A stretch of 49,138 nucleotides of DNA from Isosphaeraceae bacterium (GTDB lineage Bacteria; Planctomycetota; Planctomycetia; Isosphaerales; Isosphaeraceae), in assembly GCA_031291845.1 (NCBI GenBank), contig JARLIH010000048.1, positions 1-49,138 on the forward strand. The letters are read 5' to 3'. Under the pieces are notes generated by a model. That model made no database searches. It saw only the letters and a list, made by a program, of their open reading frames with translations, and was not told the DNA's origin. The translations under genes were made by a program, and so were the position numbers. Each line of letters starts with the position of its first letter. Positions within the stretch are counted from its first letter, which is position 1. This document shows positions 1-10,097 of the stretch, in pieces.

Positions 1-66
1 CCACGTCTTCGTGGGCATGCGCCGCGGGCCGGGCCGACGTATGGGCGCATGCCCACGAAGACGTGG
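1..66. repeat. 23-bp perfect inverted repeat at the window edge
   Basis: Bases 1-23 and 44-66 are exact reverse complements, separated by a 20-nt GC-rich spacer. The left arm begins at base 1, so the repeat may extend beyond the window. The stem contains CATGC and CACGTCTTCG-type blocks and no T-run follows it. It could be a strong terminator hairpin, a palindromic intergenic repeat, or a dispersed repeat that broke the assembly. The sequence alone does not decide. Confidence 0.85.
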
Positions 67-160
67 CCATGGCACCCGACCCCGCTTCGACTCAGCGGCT
101 GGAGGCGACTCCGCCGGTCGCGGTGGAGATCAACGAGACGTCTCCGTTTTCCCGCCGACA

Positions 161-281
161 GTTATCATGTTTTGATGTTATATGATATTAGACCATATTG
201 CTTTTGATCTGACGATCCATTGACACGGGGTGCGACGAAGAGGACGATGCCTCTGCTGGAGGGTGACGAAGGAGGTGAGTA
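161..281 (+). promoter_or_regulatory. AT-rich upstream region and Shine-Dalgarno site of the first gene
   Basis: Bases 161-220 are conspicuously AT-rich compared with the GC-rich surroundings and contain TTGATG and TATGAT-like hexamers, so a promoter probably lies here, although I cannot place -35 and -10 boxes with correct spacing. GGAGG at 271-275 lies 6 nt before a TTG codon at 282 and fixes that codon as the start of the downstream gene. Confidence 0.4.
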
Positions 282-917
282 TTGGTAATCCACGAGATGA
301 GTCAAGAGGAGTGCCTCCGGCTGCTGGCCGGAGCGAGGCTTGCCAGGCTGGCGTGCGCCTATGAGAACCAGCCGTATATCGTCCCTGTGTACCTCGCGTA
401 CGATGTGCAGCCTGTCGACAAGCCGTGCCTCTACGGCTTCACGACCCCTGGGCAGAAGGTCCAGTGGATGCGGGCCAACCCGCTCGTATGTATCGAGGTG
501 GACGACGTGACGGCCCACGACCAGTGGGTCAGCGTCATCGCCTTTGGCCGCTACGAGGAATTGCCCGATATCCCGGAAAACAACGGCCAGCGGCTCCTGG
601 CCCACCAGGTCTTCCAGGTCGGCCGCTACGAGGGTCCTGATGCCGCAAGGCGCGACGACCAGCAGCGCCTGGCCCACCAGATTCTCCAGTCTCAAGCCAT
701 ATGGTGGGAACCGGCCTGCACCGCCCATGCTGCCCGCACCCATCGCGAACCGGCGGAGCCGTTCACCCCTGTGTACTACCGAGTCTGTCTCGACCGGGTC
801 ACCGGGCACCGGGCAACGCCCGACCCCGGAATGGCCAACCAGCCCACCGCGCCGATTCGGAAGGAGGGCTGGCTGCGCAGGGCCCTGGGGTTCGGCCGCC
901 CGCCGCTCCCCCTTTGA
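282..917 (+). CDS. Pyridoxamine 5'-phosphate oxidase-like FMN-binding protein
   Basis: The 211-aa protein has an N-terminal half (about residues 5-100) of the split-barrel flavin-binding type found in NimA-like and PPOX-family proteins: a short helix ending in GARLARLAC, the strand segment QPYIVPVYLAYD, then GQKVQWMRANPLVCIEVDD and VSVIAFGRYEEL. Family members bind FMN or F420 and reduce small molecules, or act as flavin stores. The substrate here is unknown. The C-terminal half (about 110-211) is family-specific and ends in a basic, proline-rich tail. The start is TTG, chosen because a perfect GGAGG lies 6 nt upstream; the next ATG at 297 is too far from it. The gene stands alone, about 250 nt before the large glucan synthase gene. 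Confidence 0.75.
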   Translation: MVIHEMSQEECLRLLAGARLARLACAYENQPYIVPVYLAYDVQPVDKPCLYGFTTPGQKVQWMRANPLVCIEVDDVTAHDQWVSVIAFGRYEELPDIPENNGQRLLAHQVFQVGRYEGPDAARRDDQQRLAHQILQSQAIWWEPACTAHAARTHREPAEPFTPVYYRVCLDRVTGHRATPDPGMANQPTAPIRKEGWLRRALGFGRPPLPL

Positions 918-1170
918 CGAGCCGGCGCGCGCGACGATGGCGGCAATGGCCCTCGATTGAGGCGCAGACCTCGGTGATTTGTCGGGGCGCCCCTGTTTTT
1001 GTCACACCTGCTCCTCGGTTGTAGTAAGATCGAGGGAAGTCGGTGGTGCTGACGTGGCTCCCTTCGGTGTTCGCGTCGCGTCGGGCGCGACATCTGCGAG
1101 ATTTCGCGAGGCACGTTCGAGCCGGACGGGCGCGCATGGTGCTCCCGGTTCCCGAACGCGGGGAATCTTA

Positions 1171-4100
1171 GTGGCCCTGTACAGCATGATCCGCCGCGCG
1201 AAATCATTCCTGCCCCCAGCGCCTGCGCGCGGCGGCGTTCCGCCGCAGACGCCGAATGAGGAGCAGCCGCTCCGGTCGGAGCTCTTCAGCGTCGATCAAC
1301 TGGAGCTGCACGCCAAAGCCGTCGCCGGCTGGCATCAGGTCGATCGAGCGCGAGGCCCGGACCGCCTCTTGCCGCGGCTCAAGGAGAACGAGGCGGTCCT
1401 GGTGCGGACGTACGAGCTGGTGACCGCGGCGGTCGTGGCGAAACGACGGATCGCGCCGGCCAGCGAATGGCTTCTCGACAATTTCTATCTGATCGAGGAG
1501 CAGATCCGGACCGCGCAGAGGCATCTGCCGCGAGGTTACAGTCGGGAACTCCCCCGGCTGCGGAACGGGCCATCGGCGGGATACCCACGCGGGTATGACA
1601 TCGCACTCGAGCTGATCGCGCACGCCGACGGCCGGGTCGACGCGGAAGGCCTCCGGAGCTTCGTGGCGGCCTACCAGACCGTTGCTCCGCTCACACTGGG
1701 TGAGTTATGGGCGATCCCGATCATGCTCCGCCTGGCGCTGATCGAGAACCTGCGCCGCATCGCCGTCCGCATCGCCGCCGACAAGCGCGACCGCAACAAC
1801 GCCAATCGCTGGGCAGACCGGTTGACGGAGGTTGCGGAACAGGATGCGAGAAACCTGATCCTCGTGCTCGCGGACATGGTGAAATCCCACTTGCCGATGA
1901 CCAGCGCGTTCATCGCCGAGCTGGCGCGACGCTTGCAGGGCCAAGGCCCGGCGCTGGCCTTCCCGCTCACCTGGGCCGAGCAACGCCTGGCCGACGAAGG
2001 TCAGACCATCGAGCGGCTCGTGCAATCGGAGGGCCAGCGACAGGCCGCCGACCAGGTGTCGATCGGCAACAGCATCGGCAGTCTCCGCCTCCTGGGGGCG
2101 ACGGACTGGCGCGAGTTCGTCGAGGCGATGAGCCTCGTCGATCAGGAGCTCCGCGAGGATCCGGCGGGCGTCTTCGGCGCCATGGATTTCGCCACGCGCG
2201 ACCTGTATCGCCACGCCATCGAAGAGGTCGCCAAGGGCTGCTCGCTCACGCAGGTCGATGTCGCCCATCGAGCGGTCGCGCTGGCTCGCGAAGCGGTCGC
2301 CACCGCGGACGGTGACGACCGCGCGACACATGTCGGGTTCTACCTGATCGGCAAGGGTAGGCCGCAGCTCGAACGCGCGGCGCAATCCCGGCGGTCGGTG
2401 GGCGCGCGGGTCCGGGAGATCAGCCGCCGCTTCCCGCTCAGGTTCTACCTCGGCGCGATCCTCGCGCTTATGGCCGCGCTCACGACGGGCTTCCTCGCGC
2501 AGGGGCGCGCCGCCGGATCAACCCGATGGGCCCTGGGACTGGTCGCCATCCCACTCGCCCTGGGCGTGAGCCAGCTCGCACTCACCGTGGTGAACTGGCT
2601 CGTCACGATGCTCATCGTGCCGAAACGGCTCCCGAAGCTGGATTTCTCTCGGGGGCTTCCGCCCGAGACACGTACCCTGGTCGCGGTCCCGACGATGCTC
2701 GTCAGCGAGCCGAGCGTGGACGAGCTGCTCGACGGGCTGGAGGTTCGCTACCTGGCCAACCAGGACGACCACCTGCACTTCGCGCTGCTTACGGATTTCC
2801 AGGACGCCCCCCACGAGACAATGCCCGGGGACGAGGCGCTCGTGCGGCGGGCGCAAGAGGGGATCGAGTCCCTGAACGCGAAGTACCGAGGTGACCGAGG
2901 TGACCGATTCTTCCTCTTTCATCGCCCCCGGCGCTGGGATGCGCGGGAGCAGGTCTGGATGGGCTACGAGCGCAAGCGAGGCAAGCTCTCCGCGCTCAAC
3001 GCGCTCTTGCGCGGCAGGCCGGGAGATCGCTTCTCCCTGGTCGTGGGCGAAACATCCGTCCTGCCGAGCGTGCGGTACGTCATCACCCTCGATACGGATA
3101 CCCACCTCCCGCGCGACGTGGCTCACGAGCTGGTGGGAGCGATCGCGCACCCGCTGAACCGTCCGCGGTTCGGTGAGGGGTCGCGGCGCGTCTGCGAAGG
3201 GTACGGGCTTCTCCAGCCCCGCGTGGCGGAGAGCATGCCGGTCGGCGGGCGGTCCTGGTTTCTGCGCCTCTTCGGGGGCGAGTCGGGCTTGGACCCTTAC
3301 ACGCGCACCGTCTCGGACGTGTACCAGGACGCATTCGGCGAAGGGTCGTTCATCGGAAAGGGGATTTATGATGTCGATGCGTTCATTTGCGTCCTGGGGG
3401 ACCAACTTCCGGAGAACCTGATCCTCAGCCACGACCTGCTCGAAGGGTGTTACGCGCGGACGGCCCTGGTCAGCGACGTGCAGCTCTACGAGAGTTCCCC
3501 ACCGCGCTACCTTGCGGACGTGGCGCGCAGACATCGCTGGGTCCGCGGTGATTGGCAGATCTCGCCGTGGTTGCTGCCGCACGTTCCCGGCCCGGGAGGG
3601 GTGCGACTGGATAATCCGATTTCGGCCCTCTCACGCTGGAAGATCCTCGACAACCTCAGGCGTAGCCTCGTGCCTCCGGCGCTGGTGCTGGTGTTGGTGA
3701 TGGGGTGGTCGGTGCTGAGTCCGGCGTGGTTTTGGACCCTCGTCGTGGCGGGGATCGGCCTGTTCCCGACGTTGCTGCGGGCCGTCACAGGGCTCTTGCA
3801 CAAGCCACCGGACCTGACGATTGGCTTGCACCTCCGCGCCACGTTGCGCTCGATCGGACGCGACCTGGCCCAGTCCGGGCTGATGCTGGCCTTTCTGCCC
3901 TACGAGGCCTACTCGAACCTGGATGCCATCGTGCGGACGAGCGTGCGGATGCACCTGACGCACACCCATCTCCTGGAATGGACGACGTCGAGTGAGGCGG
4001 GGCGGATCTCCCGCGCGGATCGGCCTGTTGACGTCGTCCGGGCGATGGCGATCGCCCCCGCGCTCGCAGCAGCGCTGGCGGTCGGGCTCGGATTATCGAG

Positions 4101-7100
4101 ACCGGCGGCATTGGCCGCTGCGTGGCCGTGGCTTGGATTGTGGTTCGCCTCACCGTGGATCGCATGGTGGATCAGCCGGTCGACCGCACGGCGCGAGGAG
4201 CGAATGACGGGCGATCAGGTGGCATTCCTGAACGGCCTGGCGCGCAGGACTTGGCGGTTCTTCGAGACGTTCGTCGGGCCGGCAGATCACTGGCTGCCGC
4301 CGGACAACTTTCAAGAGAACCCCGTTGCCGTGGTCGCGCATCGCACGTCGCCGACGAACATGGGGCTCGCGCTGCTGGCGAATCTGGCGGCGTACGACTT
4401 CGGCTACATCTCGCCGGACGGACTCATCGACCGCACGTCCCGGACGCTGGACACCATGGAAGGCCTGGACCGATTCCGGGGTCACTTCTTCAACTGGTAC
4501 GACACGCTGACGCTGAGCCCGCTACCGCCGCGGTATGTCTCGACGGTGGACAGCGGCAATCTCGCAGGCCACCTCCTCTGCTTGAAGGTGGGGTTGGATG
4601 ACCTCCCTGACCGCCCGATCCTCCCGCCGCGAGCCTTCGAGGGTCTCACGACAACCCTGCAGGCGTTGACCGACGCCGCCGGAAGGGACGGAGGCCCGCG
4701 CCTGGGCGGTTCTACCTCGAGCGAGATCAGTTCGCGGATCAGCCGGCTGCGCAGCCAGCTCGAATCCCTTTCTCGTGGACACTCGCTGCACCGGCTGCCG
4801 GCGCTGGCGGCGCTCGCGACGGAACTGGCTGGCGGCCTGGGTGCCAGCCCCGGTGAAGACGTGGCATGGTGGGCCCAAGCCTTCGACCGGCAGTGCCGCG
4901 ATCACCTCACGACGCTCACCCTGCTGGCCCCCTGGCTGCTCCTCGCTCCGGACGCGGCCCCGCTCGGCACGTGGGTTGAGGAACGGCTTCGGCGCGGCGC
5001 GGTCCCGACGCTGCGCGAGGTGGCACGTCTCGGCCTGACGTTACCGCCGGCCGACGATCAGGGGGGCGAGGGCGACGGCGTCGTGGAACTGCGGCGGACC
5101 ATCGCCGAGGCGAGCACCCGGGCCGGCGAGAGGATCACGGCCATCGAAAAGCTCTCGCTCCGGTGCGGCGAGTTCGCAGACCTGGATTACCAGTTCCTTT
5201 ACGATCGGTCACGCCGCCTGCTGGCGATCGGGTACAACGTCGACGACCGGCGGACCGACGCGAGCTTCTACGATCTGCTCGCGTCGGAAGCCCGCCTGGC
5301 GAGTTTCGTCGGGATCGCGCAGGGACGCCTGCCACAGGAGCACTGGTTCGCCTTGGGGCGGCTGCTGACGGCCACCCGGAGCGGGCCGGTGCTGATCTCG
5401 TGGAGCGGCTCGATGTTCGAGTACCTGATGCCGCTGCTCGTGATGCCGACCTACGAGGGGACTCTGCTCGATCAGACCTGCCGTGCGGCCGTCGCACGTC
5501 AGGCGGAGTACGGCGCCCAGCGAGGAGTGCCCTGGGGGGTCTCCGAATCGGGGTTCAATACGACCGACGTTCACTTGAACTACCAGTACCGCGCGTTCGG
5601 TGTACCGGGGCTCGGGTTGAAGCGCGGCCTGGTCGAGGACCTGGTCGTCGCGCCGTACGCCACGGTCCTGGCGCTCATGGTGGCCCCCGGGGCGGCATAC
5701 GCCAACCTGCGGCGGATGGCCGGGGAGGGGTTCCAGGGGCGGTACGGGTTCTACGAGGCTATCGACTACACCGCCTCTCGGCTGGGGCGGGGGCAGTCGT
5801 GCGCGATCATTCGCTCGTTCATGGCGCACCACCAGGGGATGAGCTTTTTGTCGCTCGCGTATCGTCTGCTGGACCGGCCGATGCAGAGGCGATTCGAATC
5901 GGATCCCTCGGTCCAGGCGACGGAACTCCTCCTTCAAGAGCGCATTCCGGTCGCCAACCCGTTCTATCCGCACGCCGTCGAAAGTTCGGTGTCGCGCCGG
6001 GTTGGAGGTGGGGACGAGGCACTCTTGCGGGTCTACAAGACTTCGAACACGCGGACCCCGGAAGTGCAGCTCCTCTCCAACGGCCGCTACGTGGTGATGG
6101 TTACCAACGCGGGGGGAGGCTACAGCCGGTGGAAAGACCTCGCAGTCACGCGCTGGCATGAGGACACGACCCGCGACAACACCGGCTCGTTCTGCTACCT
6201 CCGCGACGTGACGACTGGTGCTGTTTGGTCGGCCGGGCACCAACCCTCGCTCGCGCGCGCGAAGGATTACGAGGCGATCTTCTCCCAATCCCGGGCGGAG
6301 ATCCGCCGCCGTGACGGCGACATCGATACGCACCTGGAAATCGCCGTCTCCCCCGAGGACGACATCGAGCTGCGGCGCATCACCATCACCAACCGGTCGC
6401 GTGAACGTCGGACCATCGACATCGCGAGTTACGCGGAGGTCGTCCTCGCCACGGCCGCGGCGGACGCGGCCCACCCGGCCTTCAGTAACCTATTCGTGCA
6501 GACGGAAATCCTGCGCAGCCGCCAGGCGATCATTTGCACCCGCCGGCCGCGGTCGGATCAAGATCAGACGCCGTTGATGTTCCACCTCATGGCAGTCCAC
6601 GGAACGGCGATCGGCGAGATGTCCTACGAGACCGATCGGCTCAAGTTCCTCGGACGCGGACGCTCGGTCGCGAATCCCGAGGCGCTGGACCGTTCGCCTC
6701 TCCTCTCCAACGGCGAGGGCTCCGTCCTCGACCCGATCGTCGCGATCCGACAGCGGGTCACGATCGAAGCGGAAGAGTCCGCGCGAATCGACCTCGTCAC
6801 GGGCGTTGCGGGGACTCGGGACGATGTGCTCGGACTGATCGAAAAGTATCGCGACAAGAGCCTGGCCGACCGCGTATTCGACCTTGCGTGGTCTCACGGC
6901 CAAGTAGTCTTGCGCCAGCTCAATGCCAGCGAGGCCGACGCCCAGCTCTACGGACGACTCGAAAGCTCCATCCTCTACGCCAACCCCGCACACCGGGCCA
7001 ACCCGAGCCTCTTGATGAAGAACCGCCGGGGGCAATCCAGTCTGTGGGGCCACGGAATCTCTGGTGACTTGCCGATCGTTCTCGTGCGGATCGCCGATCA

Positions 7101-9888
7101 GGAGAAGATCGAACTGGTCCGACAGCTCGTTCAGGCGCACGCGTACTGGCGGATCAAGGGCCTGACGGTCGACCTGGTCATCTGGAACGAGGACCCGTCG
7201 GGCTACCGCCAGGTCCTCCAGGACCAGATCATGGCCTTGATTGCCGCCGGCTCCGAGGCCCAGGTCGTGGACCGGCCGGGCGGCGTCTTCGTCCGCCGCC
7301 CCGACCAGATGTCGGACGAAGACCGCACCCTGCTACAGACCGTCGCCCGTGTCATTGTTGACGACAGCGCAGGCACCCTGGGGGACCAGCTCGAGCGCCG
7401 CGGGCGCATCGAGGCGATTGTCCCCCGAATGCGGCCGACTCGGGGCGGTCGTGCCGAGACCGCCACCGCCGCCGAAACTCCCCAGCGCGACTTGTCCTAT
7501 TTCAACGGGTTCGGCGGATTCACTCGCGACGGCCACGAGTACGTCATCACGACCAGCCCGGGGCGGATGACGCCGGAGCCTTGGGTCAATGTGCTGGCAA
7601 ATCCCTACTTCGGCACGGTCGTCTCCGAGAGCGGCGGGGCGTACACTTGGTGCGAGAACGCCCACGAGTTGCGTCTCACGCCGTGGTACAACGACCCCGT
7701 GACCGACGCCAGCGGCGAGGCCTTGTACCTCCGCGACGAAGAGTCCGGCCGGTTCTGGTCGCCGACACCGCTGCCCGCGCGCGGGGCCACACCGTACGTC
7801 AGCCGGCATGGGTTCGGCTACAGCGTCTTCGAGCACGCCGAGGACGGCATCGCGTCGGAGTTATGGGTATACGTGGCCACGGACGCGCCGGTGAAGTTCG
7901 CGGTGCTCAGGGTCCGTAACGAGTCGGAGCGTCCGCGACGGCTCTCCGCGACCGCTTACTGCGAGTGGGTGCTGGGCGAGCTCCGCCCCAGATCGTTGAT
8001 GTACGTCACGACGGAAGTCGACCCCAAGTCGGGCGCCGTCTTCGCTCGCAACCCCAACAGCGCGGAGTTCGGTGAGCGCGTCGCGTTCCTCGACGCGAAC
8101 GATGCCGCGCGGAGCGTCACCGGCGACCGGGCCGAGTTCCTCGGCCGAAACGGCACGCCTGCGAGCCCCGCCGCCTTGACGCGGGCCCGCCTCTCCGGCC
8201 GGGTCGGCGCTGCCCTGGACCCGTGCGCCGCGATGCAGGTCCCTTTCGATCTGGCCGCGGGACAGGAACACGAGGTTTGCTTCACCCTCGGGATCGGGCG
8301 CGACGCCGACGACGCTCGCAACCTGATCCAGCGCTTTCGGGGATCAAACCCGGCCCGGCGCGCGCTGGAGTCGGTGTGGAGTTACTGGAACCACACCCTG
8401 GGCGCGGTCAACGTGGACACGCCCGACCCCTCCATCAACTTCCTGGCGAACGGCTGGCTCCTGTACCAGACCCTGGCCTGCCGCGTGTGGGCCCGTAGCG
8501 GGTATTACCAATCGGGCGGGGCCTTCGGCTTCCGCGACCAGCTTCAGGACGTGATGGCGCTGCTCCACGCGGAGCCGCGCCTGCTCCGCGAGCATCTACT
8601 TCGCTGCGCGTCCCATCAGTTCCGCGAAGGCGACGTCCAGCACTGGTGGCACCCCCCCACCGGCCGTGGCGTGCGTACGCACTTCTCCGACGACTACCTG
8701 TGGCTGCCACTGGCAACCTGCCGCTATGTCAAGGGGACTGGCGACACCGGGGTGCTCGACGAGCGCATTCCCTTTCTCGCCGGGCGTCTGTTGAAGCCCG
8801 AGGAGGAAGCCTATTACGACCTTCCCTCCCGGTCCGACGAGACCGCCACGTTATATGATCACTGCGTGCGCTCGATCACAAACGGACTGAAGTTCGGCCC
8901 GCACGGCCTGCCGCTGATTGGCTGCGGTGACTGGAACGACGGCATGAACCTGGTGGGCCAGCACGGCAAGGGGGAGAGCGTCTGGCTGGCATTCTTCCTC
9001 TTCGACGTGCTCAGCCAGTTCGCGGATATCGCCCGCGGGCGCGGCGATACGGCCTTCGAGGAACAGTGCGTCGGCGAGGCCGACCGGCTGCGCCTGAGGA
9101 TCGAGGCGAACGCGTGGGACGGCGAATGGTATCGCCGTGCCTACTTCGATAACGGCGAACCAATCGGGTCGGCGACCAACCCCGAATGCCAGATTGACTC
9201 GATCCCGCAGAGCTGGGCAGTCCTGTCAGGTGCGGGCGACCCGCAACGGTCACGCACGGCGATGGACGCGGTCGACCGCCGCCTCGTGCGCAGGAACGAC
9301 GGCCTGATCCAGTTATTCGATCCGCCGTTCGACAAGTCCTCCATGAACCCGGGTTACATCAAGGGCTACGTCCCGGGCGTGCGAGAGAACGGCGGTCAGT
9401 ACACCCACGCGGCGGTCTGGGCGACCATGGCCTTCGCCACGCTCGGCGACCACCGCCGCGCCTGGGAACTGTTCTCGCTGATCAACCCGACCCGCCATGG
9501 CGCGACCCCGGAAGGGATCGCAACCTATCGCGTCGAGCCCTACGTCGTCGCCGCCGACGTCTATGCCGTGCCGCCGCACACCGGACGGGGTGGCTGGACC
9601 TGGTATACGGGGTCGGCCGGCTGGATGTACCGTCTCATCATCGAGTCGCTCCTGGGCGTGCGGCTCGAGGTCGACACGCTACGATTCGAGCCCTGCCTGC
9701 CGGCCGACTGGCCATCTTACAAGCTCCACTACCGCTATCGGGAGACCGTCCACCACATCACGGTCAGGCAATCCAAGGCAGGCGGAACCGTGACACGCGT
9801 GATCCTGGATGGCGTCGAGCAGGCTGACAAAACGATCCGCCTCAAGGATGATCGCCTCGAGCATTTCGCCGAAATCGAAATCGGATAG
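1171..9888 (+). CDS. ndvB: Cyclic beta-1,2-glucan synthase (NdvB/ChvB type)
   Basis: A giant membrane protein of about 2905 aa, close to the usual size of rhizobial and Brucella cyclic glucan synthases. In order it shows a soluble N-terminal region, membrane segments near residues 424-444 and 453-483, and a GT2/GT84 glycosyltransferase domain (about 500-800) with DTDTHLPRD near 641 and RRHRWVRGDWQ near 786. Further membrane segments follow near 836-869 and 955-985. A glycoamylase-like domain (about 1330-1540) comes next, and then GH94 phosphorylase-like modules with CGDWNDGMN near 2585, the expected catalytic Asp region. The family polymerises UDP-glucose on a protein-linked intermediate, controls length by phosphorolysis and cyclises the product for the periplasm, often for osmotic adaptation. 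The start is uncertain: GTG 1171 has a weak GGGGA upstream, ATG 1186 is the alternative, and the open frame runs back to 979. Function is confident from architecture; the cyclic nature of the product is inferred. Confidence 0.93.
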   Translation: MALYSMIRRAKSFLPPAPARGGVPPQTPNEEQPLRSELFSVDQLELHAKAVAGWHQVDRARGPDRLLPRLKENEAVLVRTYELVTAAVVAKRRIAPASEWLLDNFYLIEEQIRTAQRHLPRGYSRELPRLRNGPSAGYPRGYDIALELIAHADGRVDAEGLRSFVAAYQTVAPLTLGELWAIPIMLRLALIENLRRIAVRIAADKRDRNNANRWADRLTEVAEQDARNLILVLADMVKSHLPMTSAFIAELARRLQGQGPALAFPLTWAEQRLADEGQTIERLVQSEGQRQAADQVSIGNSIGSLRLLGATDWREFVEAMSLVDQELREDPAGVFGAMDFATRDLYRHAIEEVAKGCSLTQVDVAHRAVALAREAVATADGDDRATHVGFYLIGKGRPQLERAAQSRRSVGARVREISRRFPLRFYLGAILALMAALTTGFLAQGRAAGSTRWALGLVAIPLALGVSQLALTVVNWLVTMLIVPKRLPKLDFSRGLPPETRTLVAVPTMLVSEPSVDELLDGLEVRYLANQDDHLHFALLTDFQDAPHETMPGDEALVRRAQEGIESLNAKYRGDRGDRFFLFHRPRRWDAREQVWMGYERKRGKLSALNALLRGRPGDRFSLVVGETSVLPSVRYVITLDTDTHLPRDVAHELVGAIAHPLNRPRFGEGSRRVCEGYGLLQPRVAESMPVGGRSWFLRLFGGESGLDPYTRTVSDVYQDAFGEGSFIGKGIYDVDAFICVLGDQLPENLILSHDLLEGCYARTALVSDVQLYESSPPRYLADVARRHRWVRGDWQISPWLLPHVPGPGGVRLDNPISALSRWKILDNLRRSLVPPALVLVLVMGWSVLSPAWFWTLVVAGIGLFPTLLRAVTGLLHKPPDLTIGLHLRATLRSIGRDLAQSGLMLAFLPYEAYSNLDAIVRTSVRMHLTHTHLLEWTTSSEAGRISRADRPVDVVRAMAIAPALAAALAVGLGLSRPAALAAAWPWLGLWFASPWIAWWISRSTARREERMTGDQVAFLNGLARRTWRFFETFVGPADHWLPPDNFQENPVAVVAHRTSPTNMGLALLANLAAYDFGYISPDGLIDRTSRTLDTMEGLDRFRGHFFNWYDTLTLSPLPPRYVSTVDSGNLAGHLLCLKVGLDDLPDRPILPPRAFEGLTTTLQALTDAAGRDGGPRLGGSTSSEISSRISRLRSQLESLSRGHSLHRLPALAALATELAGGLGASPGEDVAWWAQAFDRQCRDHLTTLTLLAPWLLLAPDAAPLGTWVEERLRRGAVPTLREVARLGLTLPPADDQGGEGDGVVELRRTIAEASTRAGERITAIEKLSLRCGEFADLDYQFLYDRSRRLLAIGYNVDDRRTDASFYDLLASEARLASFVGIAQGRLPQEHWFALGRLLTATRSGPVLISWSGSMFEYLMPLLVMPTYEGTLLDQTCRAAVARQAEYGAQRGVPWGVSESGFNTTDVHLNYQYRAFGVPGLGLKRGLVEDLVVAPYATVLALMVAPGAAYANLRRMAGEGFQGRYGFYEAIDYTASRLGRGQSCAIIRSFMAHHQGMSFLSLAYRLLDRPMQRRFESDPSVQATELLLQERIPVANPFYPHAVESSVSRRVGGGDEALLRVYKTSNTRTPEVQLLSNGRYVVMVTNAGGGYSRWKDLAVTRWHEDTTRDNTGSFCYLRDVTTGAVWSAGHQPSLARAKDYEAIFSQSRAEIRRRDGDIDTHLEIAVSPEDDIELRRITITNRSRERRTIDIASYAEVVLATAAADAAHPAFSNLFVQTEILRSRQAIICTRRPRSDQDQTPLMFHLMAVHGTAIGEMSYETDRLKFLGRGRSVANPEALDRSPLLSNGEGSVLDPIVAIRQRVTIEAEESARIDLVTGVAGTRDDVLGLIEKYRDKSLADRVFDLAWSHGQVVLRQLNASEADAQLYGRLESSILYANPAHRANPSLLMKNRRGQSSLWGHGISGDLPIVLVRIADQEKIELVRQLVQAHAYWRIKGLTVDLVIWNEDPSGYRQVLQDQIMALIAAGSEAQVVDRPGGVFVRRPDQMSDEDRTLLQTVARVIVDDSAGTLGDQLERRGRIEAIVPRMRPTRGGRAETATAAETPQRDLSYFNGFGGFTRDGHEYVITTSPGRMTPEPWVNVLANPYFGTVVSESGGAYTWCENAHELRLTPWYNDPVTDASGEALYLRDEESGRFWSPTPLPARGATPYVSRHGFGYSVFEHAEDGIASELWVYVATDAPVKFAVLRVRNESERPRRLSATAYCEWVLGELRPRSLMYVTTEVDPKSGAVFARNPNSAEFGERVAFLDANDAARSVTGDRAEFLGRNGTPASPAALTRARLSGRVGAALDPCAAMQVPFDLAAGQEHEVCFTLGIGRDADDARNLIQRFRGSNPARRALESVWSYWNHTLGAVNVDTPDPSINFLANGWLLYQTLACRVWARSGYYQSGGAFGFRDQLQDVMALLHAEPRLLREHLLRCASHQFREGDVQHWWHPPTGRGVRTHFSDDYLWLPLATCRYVKGTGDTGVLDERIPFLAGRLLKPEEEAYYDLPSRSDETATLYDHCVRSITNGLKFGPHGLPLIGCGDWNDGMNLVGQHGKGESVWLAFFLFDVLSQFADIARGRGDTAFEEQCVGEADRLRLRIEANAWDGEWYRRAYFDNGEPIGSATNPECQIDSIPQSWAVLSGAGDPQRSRTAMDAVDRRLVRRNDGLIQLFDPPFDKSSMNPGYIKGYVPGVRENGGQYTHAAVWATMAFATLGDHRRAWELFSLINPTRHGATPEGIATYRVEPYVVAADVYAVPPHTGRGGWTWYTGSAGWMYRLIIESLLGVRLEVDTLRFEPCLPADWPSYKLHYRYRETVHHITVRQSKAGGTVTRVILDGVEQADKTIRLKDDRLEHFAEIEIG

Positions 9889-10097
9889 ACCGGTCGCGTC
9901 GACGGCAAACGACCGATGGCGCCTTTTGCTGATCGCCCTCGAGATGTGAGCGCTGGATCGTTCAAGCAAATGGACTCCCTTCTGATCGGTCTTCTGCCGT
10001 CAACCCGGCGTTGCTTCTGTCGGCCTCGTTCTTGGCGCGGTATCATCATGACCATTTCCGATGCGTCCCGTCCCATTTCGCAGGTTCAAATCGGCCG

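Noticed and set aside
979..1170. In-frame extension of the glucan synthase to 979
   Set aside because: The extra residues (Cys/Arg/Ser-rich) look like translated non-coding sequence and there is no ribosome site at 979.
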